Source: Baylisascaris procyonis (Eukaryota > Nematoda > Chromadorea > Rhabditida > Ascarididae). Taken from it: a stretch of 64,000 nt of DNA. The stretch's first letter is position 1. Each line of letters starts with the position of its first letter. Both the position numbers and the translations under genes were made by a program. The notes below the pieces were generated by a model. That model was not told where the DNA came from, searched no databases, and saw only the letters and a list, made by a program, of their open reading frames with translations. Below are positions 13,231 through 26,500 of the stretch, in pieces. The stretch is from positions 4,002,501 through 4,066,500 of the forward strand of contig JAZARR010000179.1 in NCBI GenBank assembly GCA_037389465.1, read 5' to 3'.

Positions 13231-15270
13231 TGTAACAATTGAATAAAACACTATGATAGACGAGGAGTTTTTATTTGAACGAGTTTTGAGGAATATTTTT
13301 TTTCATTTTTTAATCGAAATATTCGAAGCGATGAATTTGTTGAGCGTAAATTTTATTTGACATATTAATCTAAGAAATTTGAAAAGAGCGTCTTGACTTT
13401 AGCAATTTATACAAAATGATTTATGAAAATTTATAGCAAAGATGTATAAGAAGAAACTGTGATATATTTGTTTTTATAAGATGAGGCAAAAGTGACGTTA
13501 CAATACATTTTTTCGTTCATTTTGTAGCATATACCTATATGTCAATACAGATAAGTGAACGAAGGCGTTTAAAATATACATTACCTCAAGACAACACCTT
13601 AAATATCGTAAAGCAATGCTTCCTCGAGGCTAGGAATTGTAGCTTTGAGAAAACATTTAAATTGCTCCAAAATTGTAGAAAATATATCAAAGCATCAGTG
13701 ATATCAAAAAAAAAAAAAAAAATTTTCCATCAATATAATGTATTTTATTATAATTTAATTGATTTTTTGAAAATTTGCTGACCGGAAATAATTGAAAAGT
13801 CAATGCAGTTTTCTCTAATAGGTGTTGCTTGTCACATAAATGAGTTAACTGATGTTATATTAGTACTTTATGCAACTGTATTCCACTAAAATTGTCGATG
13901 ATTGGTTTATTTTCGCTTAGTGCGTGAGGCATTTCATCGATATATTTTATTAAACCTCTTATCGATCGGATACTATTGAAATGGTTGATGAATGTTCAAA
14001 AGGAAGCAAAGAAGTTTTTGTTGTCTCATTTGACAATATCTTTTGTTTTTGGTGTATTGACTCGTCTTTGAGAGAATATTTGGAATATTTTTAAAAGCCA
14101 AAACTAACTTTATTGATCTACCTTCGTTGATAACGATGTAAAAATTGATGGAAAATTTGATAACGATATAGAAATTTCATGAAAAACTCGATAGCAATGA
14201 TAAGCGTTGATAAACTTATGTAATAATTGAGCCGTTTTTCGTGTTATTTCGAAGTTCTGATGAATCGATAAAATGAAAAAATTTGCCAAATGGTTAAATT
14301 CTCAACGTTGATTTGAATGATAGTTGTTCGCCTAGTGGAGATCGACTAATTTTGCAATTAGAGCTGAGTTCATGAGACAAAAAATCTTTAATCTTCAATA
14401 AATTCTGCTTTGGAAATTGTTTTTTTTCACTAGAAATGTTTTTCATTTCTATTATAAGAGGAAGAATTCTATGGAAAAATTCACTAAAAATTAAAAAATT
14501 TTCCATCAATTGAGCTGAAAGAGTCAAATTTTGAACCGTAGGACCTCCAACTGCGAAACAATATTTTCCATGGTTTCTATCAACACCTCGAGCCTCATCA
14601 ACCGTTGAAATTATTGATCGTTTGCTAAAATATCTTTGTATATCGTTAATGCTTGCCCACGAAAATGCAAGCTTCTATTTACTAAAAAAAAAGTGAATCC
14701 CCTCAATGATGTTTTCAGTCGGCAGTGATTGCTTTTGTTCCAAAAAAAGAGCTTTCGAGTTAATGCAATCCAACAATGTTATTTCTCGATGTGCCGATAA
14801 AAGCACTTGGTCACAACTCAATCATACAAAAGACGAAGCCACATCTAGCAGTTAGTTTATTTCTGTTAATTTATTCATTTGATATTTGCATAATGTCGAA
14901 ATAAATTGGCAGCTGAAATTCTTAGATTAATGCGGCAATATTCTACGGATCAATATGTGAAACGATAGCGTAGAACTTTGTTGATCTTGGAAGGGTGTCA
15001 TATGTTCAACCCCTATGAATAAAGGACGCATTCCTTGAATCAGCGATAGTGTTTATGAGGATTTAATAAATTATTAGTACCGAAATCAGTGAAATATTAC
15101 GCTTTTAAACGGCTTTCGCACTGAAAGCATTCTTTGAAAGCAAATGGATCTTATAACGATCAAGCAGAGATTTTTTATCAATTTCTGGCGATTTAGTATT
15201 TCATTTAATTGTGAGGAAAACAAAAAAAGATAGATTTTCTTGCTGATAACAAGAACGATTCATGATGTTT
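13231..15270. other. Non-genic AT-rich stretch
   Basis: No exon or clear repeat was recognised on either strand. The short open frames (for example 13,539-13,781 and 14,294-14,527) have low-complexity AT-driven composition. Confidence 0.5.
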
Positions 15271-15275
15271 TGCAG

Positions 15276-15583
15276 GTGCGAGCATTCAGGCACATCGAAT
15301 GGATTGTGCTGATGGTGAATGGAGAGCGACTAGTACGACAAGTAGAGGTGATTTCCCCAAGGAAAATGCACCTCATTCGAGTGTAGTTCCACACAAAACG
15401 ATTCTTCAATTACTTCAAGCAACGCCCCAAATCGGTTCGCCCTTATCGCAAATGCGTCGTTGCGTTCATTCGCTTATATTGCGCGACCATTGCAATCAAA
15501 TCCACCCATTTTTTTCGCTCGTCACTAAGCTTCACTTTTCAAAACAATCTTCTAAAATAAACAACTTTTCTTCAGTCATATAG
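15276..15583 (+). other. Exon-like island, possible upstream exon of the + strand channel gene
   Basis: A good acceptor (ATGTTTTGCAG, ending 15275) precedes a GC-richer stretch that stays open for about 100 codons in one frame (stop at 15,583). That frame has balanced composition, including PHSSVVPHKTILQLLQATPQ. A second frame is open over the first 72 nt and would end at a GAG|GTGATT donor (15347). No family is recognised. It lies 8 kb upstream of the first channel exon that I can place, on the same strand, so it could be a 5' exon of that gene or nothing at all. Confidence 0.25.
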
Positions 15584-15904
15584 TATTTACTAACTGCCGC
15601 TATGGTTTTGACCTAAATCATCCAAAAGTTTCGAATAGTCAAAAATTTATTCTTATTCCTGTGCTGCGGTTATATAGTAGCCGGTTTCTCTGTACATTTA
15701 AATTCCTTCATTCAATGAAAGACTTTTTTTGTGCATTTATATGCAAAATATATGAAATCTATACTTGGTGGTCAATTTGCTTATCATTCTTACTATTATT
15801 TTCTCATAAATTGAGTTTATAATTGACTTAAATGTCTAATTTTACGCAGGAATATTGACAATACGTAATGACTATAGCAGAAATTCGTATATTTGAATAA
15901 GCAA

Positions 15905-16010
<106 letters not shown>

Positions 16011-16239
16011 AACATCTTCAGTTTAATTTTTTCACGTTAAATGACGTCTATTAAAAATAGGCTAGATGATCGTATTTCATTTGTTTTGCATTCAAAATTT
16101 AGCATCTTATTAACGACTGTGGACTTTATGTGATTTATTGTCGCCAATGCATAATCATCACCATCATCTACGGTCATATTGTAATGAAATTGCCACCGAT
16201 GAAACTTCCGACTCGACAAAAGCGCCGTCTAAAAAATAT

Positions 16240-17202
16240 TATTTCTATAATTTTGTTTCGCTGGACCATTTATTGAGAATGAATCTAGTTCCAGTGTGTA
16301 ATACATTTCTACTATGTAAAATCAAAAGGAAATGCAACTTTCTAAAGAGATTTATGGATATGGTGCATATATTTTGGTGGCGCTTTGGTCGCTTTTCTGT
16401 TTTTATAAGTCCAAAGAAATCTTTCCAAAAGAAATTTAATGTTCTCATTGCTTTTTTTTATCTTCTCTCGATGAGAATATTGCTTTAAAATGCTTTTCAT
16501 CATAGAAGTTAACGCAATGGGAAAAGCTCACCATAAATACGATCAGTATGGAAAACATCAGAGAAAGCAATATATTTCTTTATAATTGCCACGAATATCT
16601 CCTCCTCTTCTATATGAAATCCTTCTTTTTAGATGTGATATTCTTCTAGCAATAGCCATCATTTCATTGAAAGACCTTTCATCTCCTCACTTCTGATCTT
16701 TGCACATTTCAATATCATCTTTCTTTTATTTCTTCATAACTTCTTGTGTCCTCTATAAATTCCGATCGGAAACATCGAGATTTGTCAACATAAATAATAA
16801 AACGTTTTTTATTTCGAACCAAAGTAAGTATCTATTCATTTCATTATGCTGAGGTTACTAATTATGAATTTGCTTATTTTTCATTTCTTCTTTAATTATT
16901 CATTTGAATTCTTTTGATCCTCTTTAACTATTTTTGGCCCATTCGTATGATAGTAGAATATCATAGTTCGCTTCATTCTTTAATTGATTTTACTTGGTTA
17001 CCTCATTCATAACTCAATATTTTCTATGGAATGAGTTTATTGGTATAGAGTTGAATCATATCAATATTGATCTAATCGGAATTAATTGTATAGAAATTCT
17101 ATTCTAAAGAATTTCTTCAATTTCTATACGAATCTTGTCACAATTATTCCCATTAGATATTTGCTAATTTCGTTGTACTTTTCTGTCAAAAAGCATTTTT
17201 CA

Positions 17203-17247
<45 letters not shown>

Positions 17248-20200
17248 ACAAAAAAAAGAACAACTCAACGATGAGAAAAAAGAACTTTTAAGATCTTTTT
17301 TGTTTTCGACTTTTGAATCAAATTGAATGCACTTTTTTTTTTTGCTTGAGCATATCTCACTTGTCACCCGAATCGATATCCATAAAAGTGCTTATATTTT
17401 ACACCAACTAGATTTCCTTTTTATGCTGCTAATTTGACAAAAAAAAAAAAGAAAACAAAAATCGCGCAATTTGTAAAATATTTGTACAAATAATTAGAGC
17501 TGTTGAAACCTAAATTTATTATTCTTAATATCCATAATTTTTTTTCAAAACTATTTGCTTAAATGAATGAATTGCAAAATCATTCACCGTATCATTTTTT
17601 TCTGGCGCATTTTCCCATCTGTTAATTTATTCACATATCTTTGCAAAATCTTCTTGTTCAATTTGCATATCTCTTTCATTACAAATATTTACTAGCACAT
17701 ATATGAGCTCATTTTTAGCGGTTTACCTCTTCCTATATCCTGACTTATCATTCTCCGTATATGTTCTCTTATGTCTTAAGCAATACGTCATACAGTTACT
17801 TCCTCAGAAAGCGGGTATTCAAAAAAAGCGCATAGAATTTCCAATTCATGTGTTTCCATAGAACAAATTAATCTGAGTGCTAAATAATTTGAACATTTAA
17901 ATAAAATATTTAGAAAAATTTTCATCTGTCTCAATGATTGATGCGCATGTATTATTTTCTATATTAAAGCGCTTTTTTTTCCATATATTTGTTACATAAA
18001 ACATTGAATGAATTAAGCAAAGAGTCCTTATAATTGGAATGGCAATGACCGATTTCTAATGGTTAGCCTGGTTTATGGAAATGCTCTCGGGAAAATTTAA
18101 GGGAAGAGGCGAAGAGGGAAAGGGAAGGGGAGGGGGGGGCGGGAGAGATGCATTGCGAATATTTGCGCAATAAACGTCACAATGCGCTTTACTAATTTCC
18201 GCTCATATGTCAATTTATACTGCGAATTCAGCTAAAGCTTCTCGTAAAGAGTGTATTCCACTTCTTTCGCATTCTTCTCAAACGATTTGTCTTGCGTTGC
18301 AAATATCAAGCGAAAAACTTTGGAGACTATTTCCCATATATTTCAAAGTTTTCTTTTAATTATTTTTTTTAAACATCGGAAGAAGTTCATTGGAAACGAA
18401 AGCAAAAAATTCCATGACTTTCTTTAATTTATAGTTTGTATTTTAGTCTCTTTTATAGAAGATTTTCAAAAGATGAATGGACCATTGGTTCTATGCTTTT
18501 GCAAGTTGCGATCAATCAATAAAAATCCTTGCATTCTTTGAATTTTTTCTTTGAAAGTTTTAGCAATATTTTGCCTTTTTCCGAAGTTCTTGCACATCGG
18601 ACTGGTTCTTGCAAATTAAAACTATTGAATTATGCTATTGAAAGGAGGGAGGGGTGTTGGTGGAATATATAAAGATAATGAATAGAGTGCTGTTTTTTTT
18701 TCTATAGTGTCCTGCATATTTCTCATGCGAATTCTAAATTTTCGCATTCTAATTCTACTGGAATATATCATGCTAATCGACCATTCTTGAAGTATTTCTT
18801 TTGAGATAAAAATAATTGAAATAAATATGAAAAAATAGACAAAATGGATATTGATCTGTTCACTAAAAATTCTTATCTCATGGTTCTCGAGAGTATTGGT
18901 CATTGCTTTCGCTACCATATGACAATGTTTACCACTGATACAGTACTTGATACAATATATCAGTGACACAGTATTTGATACAGTACCATATTTGATATAA
19001 AATATCTCATATATTTAAGGATATTTAACAATTTGAAAAAAAAATAGATGGTTGCTTTGGCGGATTTCTCGAAAAACGCCATACAGTATATATCATATCG
19101 GCTATTTTTGCTAGTACAGTACAGGATAAGCCTAGAAATCTATTATTCCGTAAACACCGATCTCAGATATATAATCGATTTTAGTCAATTCCAATAAAAC
19201 ATCGTAACGTTATACCTAAAGCTTGAATTTTCAATAGATGCGTAAATTTTATATGCCAGTGTATGCTTAAATGTGTAAAATTTTGAAATCATTGAATTTT
19301 TTTTTGCAAAAGAAATTACCAAGCGTAATACGCAACAAATATCTATAATATCAACAATAATAATCGGAAATAAAAACGATTTGGTTTAATGGTAAATGAC
19401 TTGGCTTATATTTGTAGCATCAAAGTTCTCTTCCGACTTAAAATGATTAATGTGAGAGGATTTTAGTGTGGAAGCCTACCTAGCGAAACATTTGAGTGAA
19501 GCGTTCACTTTCCTTTGAAAAAAAATTATGTAGTCATATTTTTCATACTAATATATCATCGTCGTTTTTTATACTATTTTATTGAATGTAATTTTTATTT
19601 ATTAATGAATATAATTGTTACTTTTGCCTTTAATGTACTAATTTACTATTTTATTATGTTGAATTTTTCTGAATTTCTTATCGTTTTTTTCCATTCTTTG
19701 ATAAGAAAAATATAAATTTGCAAATATTATCAATGCGATCCTTATTTCATTCCCAATAGTAGATGGAAGAAATTCTTTATATGTGCTAATGATATAACTT
19801 ATATTATTAATTATAAGATTATTTAATTAGTTTCATTATTATTTTAGCTTAATTAGCTAAATACTTTGCTAAAATATTTAGCTAAAATTGAGAGAAATAT
19901 ATAGTCCACCAATAGCTACGAAATTTCTCGACAATAAATTTTTTACTAAATAACGCTAATATTGCTTCCAGCTTCATCTATTAGATTTCTTTTCTTTAGC
20001 ACTCAATCATCGTTCTCATTTTCACGCCTATTTTTCCCTATCAAAATAAAAATTGCGATATTCGTTCGTATCTATGCATATCGAATGCGGCAGAATAAAT
20101 AAATAAATAAATAAATAAATAAATATTAAAGCCGAAATGTTGAAATACATTCTTTGTGTCGGTGTCAAACAAATTTCCTTAAACAAGATATATGCCCATT

Positions 20201-23200
20201 ATTTTAGTTTGCTAAACGGAATACTGATTTTGAACGGGATCCCTCTGAAAAAAGAAAAAAAAGGAGGATAAGGAGGGGGGATGGGGAGAGAGAGAAAAGG
20301 ACATCACCATTTTCCAACATTTGACTTTATGCTTGATCATGAGCTATAATTCCGATGAATATTGCCGAAATTCTTTGTGAGTTCTCGGCAACTTTTTTTT
20401 CTCCAAAAATGAATGAATTTAAAGATATATATTAATCCTCACCAAAAAAAATTTGCAATTATGAGTAGCATTTTATGTTTTTTTTTTAATTTGCTAAAAA
20501 CTTTTTAAAATAACCTCATTTTAACGTTAGCAGGAAAAATTTCTCCACACATTCGAGAGCATTTATTATTGCTAGTGACGGATATTGATACAAGTATTGA
20601 TAGAATTTCATTTGATTAGTCATAAATAATTCAGATTATAACTTCAGATTTTTTTTTTTAGTGAATAATAGTCAATATTCAAAATATAAAATGCAGAAGA
20701 CGTTAGCACTTTTCTAAGGTTGAAATTTTCTGAAAAGATATTCACAAGTGTTCTCAAACGACCAACCGATTAAGCTGTAATATTCTCATAATTATATTTG
20801 GAATAACGTATTGGTTTTTATTTATTTGCACATGTAGGATTTTCGACTTTCCCATTTTTTTAAATTTTTATTTCTTGACCATTTCAACCTCTTAACTTTT
20901 CAGCTCACTTACTTTACAACTTCCTTATTTTTTAAGTTTTAATTTTTCGACTCTTTAACGCTCCTTCATTCATTGTCAAAAATGTTCCATTGCATAAAAT
21001 TCTCTCTGAAAATTGAAATATCTCGGCTAAAGAAGCTCTGTGAGTAGAAATAAAAGAATTGATATACTATATTATTCGACTATTCGATCTCTATGGTAGA
21101 ATTTATTACGTTGAAAGAAAAACGGACGGAAATTTTCGATCCTTTTCGTTACATTCTATAAAAGCTAAAGGAAATATCCAAAAATAAGACTGTTCTTTTC
21201 AATGCTGTATCGAATTAGAATGCAGAATTGAAACGGGGTGAGACGATCGAATAACACAATTTGCCGGAAAAAAGGGGGGCGTTTAAACGGTATCTTTGAA
21301 ATTTTTAAATTTTTCTCAGCGTTCTATACAGGAAATATTTTAAAGTCTAGCACTATGACGAGAAATTTTTTTGACAATAATTTGTAATAAGTGCCTTATC
21401 GAAGGAACATAGGTTCGACGTTTTACGTTATAACAATTTTTGACGAAATCAACCATATAGAAGAGCTCAGAAGCACAACTTTTTGCTCGTACTTCTATCT
21501 TTCTCCATTTAAAACTAGCATTTCCACTCTGTAGATATATTCATATAAATTTACATTTTCATGATAAGCAAAACAGACTAAAAAAAAAAAGACTTGGAAA
21601 ACGCATCGTTTCATATGGATTCTATTTCCGCTTACGTTTTGCGATAATTAGGAAACTTTCGAACGTATACCACCAAAATATTCCCTTATAGCAATGCTAA
21701 CTAAGAGCAAAGTATACATCACCTTTCTATGCAAAGAATTTCGTTGTGCTGCATATATTCTTGTCAATGGTCATTATGGCTACTCGATGGTCAGTGTGTT
21801 CAATTTCGCTCTACTGCATAAATTGCTAGTTTTTCGGCTTGTCTTCGAAATCTACAACATTATTGCGTATAATCACATTATGCAGTGGCATGTCCGATTC
21901 TAACGAAATTGTTCACTCTTATTTTTACATGCGTTTGCCGTTGCAATACCCAGTGGATAGTGGCCTCTAGCTGTCCTTCTACTCATTTTTCCATCCATCT
22001 GTATGTTTATCGGTCTGTCTGTCTGTTTGTAAGCTTGTCTGTCTTTTAGTCGGTTGGTTTTTCTATCCGCTTGTCTGTCTGTGCAAGTGATTCTCGATGT
22101 CTAGAAGGTATGGAACTTGACAGACAAGATGTTTACATAATAAAAGTATGAGAAAAACCGTGAGAAACATGGAAATTGCTAGAAACCACACATATTTGAA
22201 ATATTTGATCGATACCACTGATCAGCAACTGTCAAATTAGCGATCATTTTTAACCAAATTTCTCTATGGTATATCCTGAAATATCCTGAGAAATTCCACC
22301 ATATAAAACCATTCGATCACCTTCTTTTTTCATTCACTGGTTCATCGAACCGATTAGCGATGGGAAGACGATGGTGTCATCTATCATCTGTGGGTTGCGT
22401 AAACTTGCTGGTCTTATTGCCAGCTGGTCGAATTATTGCAAATGCTGCACTATATTCGAGTGCAGCATTACTCTTTTTTTTAAATATTACTATTTCATTA
22501 TTTATCAATGCAAAAAAAATTCTTATCGCATCATTCTTAGGCATTTTTCTATCAGTTATGTTTTTTATTCCGACACCCAAGTGAATATTGGTTAGAATAG
22601 GCATGACGCTATCTTGTCTCTCTCTTTTTTTGGAATTCCCAGCCGTTGCTATTGAGTTTCAGTTATATAAAATTTTTTCCTAAATATTTCAATTTTTATT
22701 CAACATAAAATTCAATTAAGAATGTTCTGTCAATTTGCATCCTCTATGATCACATGTTTTCTTCGAAGAACTTCAGAATTACTTATATGCTTCTAAATCA
22801 TTCACTTGATGAGCACATAGGTAAAGTCAAGAATTTAACTTTTTTTCTGAAAAGTAAAAAGAGGCAAATGATAATCAACTGATAACCTGATAAAAACTTT
22901 ATTCTCATTAAGAAGGCAAGAAAACAATGGCCTTATTAATGGAAACGCGAAAACAATATTGTTGTTTCGATTATCTCTAACAAAATCTCATTTGAAATTT
23001 AGCAGATATGCAAATTCGAGATATTGCGATTTGTTTTTTAAAAATTTATTTTATTCTTCTGGAGTTTTTTGTCGGAATTGAAAGTTAAAAGTCATATATA
23101 CGAAAAATTTTGAAATTTATAGATTACCCATTAATACTTCAGGAAGTCTTTCGTTTCTTTTGTGCTGCTATCTTTTTGTTTCTGTTAGGAAGTCTCCTCT

Positions 23201-23550
23201 AAAGGAAGCTATAGCAAAGGTATTGAAAGGATTTATTCTTATTTCACTAAGCAGAATTGCACATTGGTGAATTCACAAATGAAGGTATCGTTGGTGGTGA
23301 CGGTCCGAAGTAGAGGTTTTACATCCATAGGGAGGACGGGAAAGACCGCACTAAATTATGCTAGAAAGTACCATTGCTGTTTTCGGTGAGAAAGTTAATT
23401 TTTGGAGAAAAAGACTCAAACCTCAGGATTTTTTCTCTCTGCAAATAAGCCCGACTTCACAACTCATTCTCTTTCTTTTCTCTATCCTTTCATCTCTCAT
23501 ATTCGTTAAGTTTGATCGATATTTTCCGTTATGCATATATTGGAATAGTT
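16240..23550. other. Non-genic AT-rich stretch upstream of the channel gene
   Basis: No supported exon. Contents: (TA)n at 17,213-17,245, a G/purine-rich tract at about 18,100-18,150, (AAAT)n at 20,094-20,126, a purine-rich AGGAGGGG tract at about 20,255-20,300, TCTGTCTGTC-type repeats at about 22,015-22,080, and a perfect 10-bp hairpin at 22,441-22,469 (AATGCTGCAC, 9-nt loop, GTGCAGCATT). The promoter and any 5' exons of the downstream channel gene probably lie here but cannot be placed. Confidence 0.5.
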
Positions 23551-23559
23551 GGATTATAG

Positions 23560-26500
23560 AGGAACGACGGCATTCACAAACAGCAAAATGCGAAGATTGG
23601 ACTGATGATCAAGAAAAGGGATGCGATACAGGTATGTGCGGTATTATGCAAAGCGGCGTTTGTCGCTTCACAGAGCTCACACCCGGTCAATTCGGTCTCA
23701 CTAAGCAATTGGTGAGTGCTTCCTTTAATTAAGTATTTGGCTCACTTCTCAGCTATAATTTAAAGTGGCATATGTTTATTGACTACTTTTCCAGCGACCA
23801 CCATTTGAGACGTTGACTCATTGCGCAGCTACGGGGGACGTCATTCTTTGAGCAGTAAGGAGAGACACCGATGGCGGCAATACATCGTCGGTCCGTTATA
23901 CATAGATGGGTACTAATAGTACCATAACGGAAGACTACTTCTGAGGATAATCTGAAGTCTTGAAAAAAGATGAATAATTGCAGTTTGAAATTATATTACC
24001 TATAGTACACTTTCAACTCATATGTGTTTCAATTTTCTTCAGGTATTTGAGCAAAATGCATTAAAGCTTTAACGCACAAATTGTGGAACAATATTATAAC
24101 ACGCTTATTTATACCAATTTATATATCCTTTTCTTTTCAGTTTTGTTAATAATAATAGGTGTCCATTTAGATAGAAAAATAAAAATATAACCTTTCGAAA
24201 ATTCCAATACCCATCTTCTCATCTCCTTATAGTCCTAAATTATTTGAAATATTCGTTTTGGGAAATTTCCACGAAAATTTCAATTTTTCATCACATAATA
24301 TCTCGAACTTATTTCACGTTCAGATAGCATCAGCTATCCAATTCACTTATATAACTATTACGTTTGCAATTAAGCAAACAAATACAGTAAAAAAATATAT
24401 ATTCAAAGTATTAATATGAAGCTCTTTCCATGCTTGAAAGGTTTATATAATATAAACAATCCTTCTCGGGATTAGCCTTATTAGGCGATTATTCGATTAC
24501 AAAAATGAGAAATTTAAATTTTAGGTTTTACGAATTGCACTTCCACATGTTAGTCTTTTGGTAGTGGCTGTTGGATATGCAATATTGGGTAGTTGGGTTC
24601 TAACGGCAATCAAATATAGAGACGGTACGAATGAAGTTATTGATGAACTTGAAAGGTTTGTTTATTTTCGAACTTAATTCACTTATTGCTTCAATTTCAT
24701 TCAACTTCAGTTTCTAGGTGGTTTCACATTCAGTTTCCGGTATGGATTCAACCTATTTGCAAAAAACAACTGCTTATCACAGAAAAATTTCATACTGTTC
24801 CAGCAAAACATCATGGAAATGGATCTTTATGCCATTTAGAGGTTGAAAGTTGTTGTAATTCCTGTTGGTCATTTTTCGAGCATTTTGGGTTATTGCAGTC
24901 CTCCTTCACATCCTCAAAAAATTCCATCATGAACAACAGCATTGAATGAATTTTCTTCTCAAAATATTTCCACTTACGTGAAGGTTATCGCGAAACGAGG
25001 GAGAGGAGATGAGGGGAAGAAGAGTAGAAGGGTAAAAGAGGTGAGCAGTTTGGATTATATGGATGTGAATTTTAAGATGACATTAATTACAACAATTATT
25101 TCAACAATTTGCACTATTTTTTTCAAATTTCATTTATTAACGATGATAAAATGGCCACAAAAATTGTATTGTTTATCAAATATCGGCTAAGTTTTTCAAT
25201 GCTTAGAACTTTCAAAAAAAAAATCATTGCTCTTTCTAACAATTCGAGTTACTATTTGTGATGGTTTCTTTAGAGCAAAGAAATCATTTTTTGCGCAATT
25301 ATTACGTATTCGATCGCAAACCACTCGAAAATTGGATTCAGAGCGTTCTTTCCTCAATTTTGTGGATAATCTCTATGATATTTATCTAAAATATCCAAAA
25401 TCACCGGCTGTCGCTAAAAGCATCGAGGTGAGTAGCCTTGACCTTTTCATGGTTCATTTTCTTACCAACCCTTTCTTATTAATGCTTCTAGATTTAGGAA
25501 AGAGAACTGATAGACTTAAAATGAGAAAGTGGAAAATGTTTTATTCCAGATTTTCTAAAGAAATTTTTTTGTTCTATTGTCCTGGAAATCAAAAAACTGG
25601 TGATTTTTCTTTTGCGAAAATGTAACAAAATTTCCACATTAAAATATCGCCTTTCAGTACGCTCGTCTTGCAAAAATTCGGTAATGAAATTCTGAGTTGT
25701 TAAACTCATGTTATACATTTCATTGTTTTCTCCTAGAATTTACAAAAGTCTTAATAACAAAGTTTTTTCATCCTTAAAGATGTCTCTTTAGATAAACTTC
25801 TAATATTAGCTTGAAAATAAAAGAAAAAAAAAACTCATTGCAAATAACAAATATGGTAATATAAAAAGATAAATGAAAGTTTATGATTGTCATATATTAG
25901 TCTCAAAAATATTTTGTAAAATCATCATATTGCGAAATATTTCATTAAGGAATTGTTGGAATAAGTTGTGATGAGTATTGGCTATATTCATTTGCCCTTT
26001 TAAATGCCTTATTTAAGAGAGTGCTTTGAGTTAGACTTTACTACTGATTGCCATAATAGGGGATTTTTCACATAGAATTAAATAACAGAACTTAGCACAT
26101 TCATCTTCTTACTTACTGTAATACAGTAATGATATTTACTGTATACTATTATTTTTTATTGTTCACTACCTCCTATAACATTTTATTATATTTCACCCAC
26201 TGAATAGATATTCTATTTTATAACTTTGTTATTGATCGTATACACTCTAAGTGAGAAAATTTTTTGCTTCCGATGAGTGTATAATTGAATTTCAGTCAGG
26301 CGTCCCTTATGTGGATGATGATCCAATGTCGAACGTTACATGGAATCTATTCTTTGCTGCCACAACGCTCACATCAATCGGTGTGTTGCATAAATTTCTA
26401 CTTAAAAACTAGCCTGCTGAATTTTCGGAGTGAGAAAAAAAGAGAGTAGACTTTACAAAATGGAAATCACAGTAAAAACAAATTCATTTCTCTAAATTTA

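Noticed and set aside
22360..22604. Overlapping frames of 74-75 codons on both strands
   Set aside because: All frames are of similar length over the same short AT-rich segment, which is typical of chance. The only real structure is the 10-bp hairpin.
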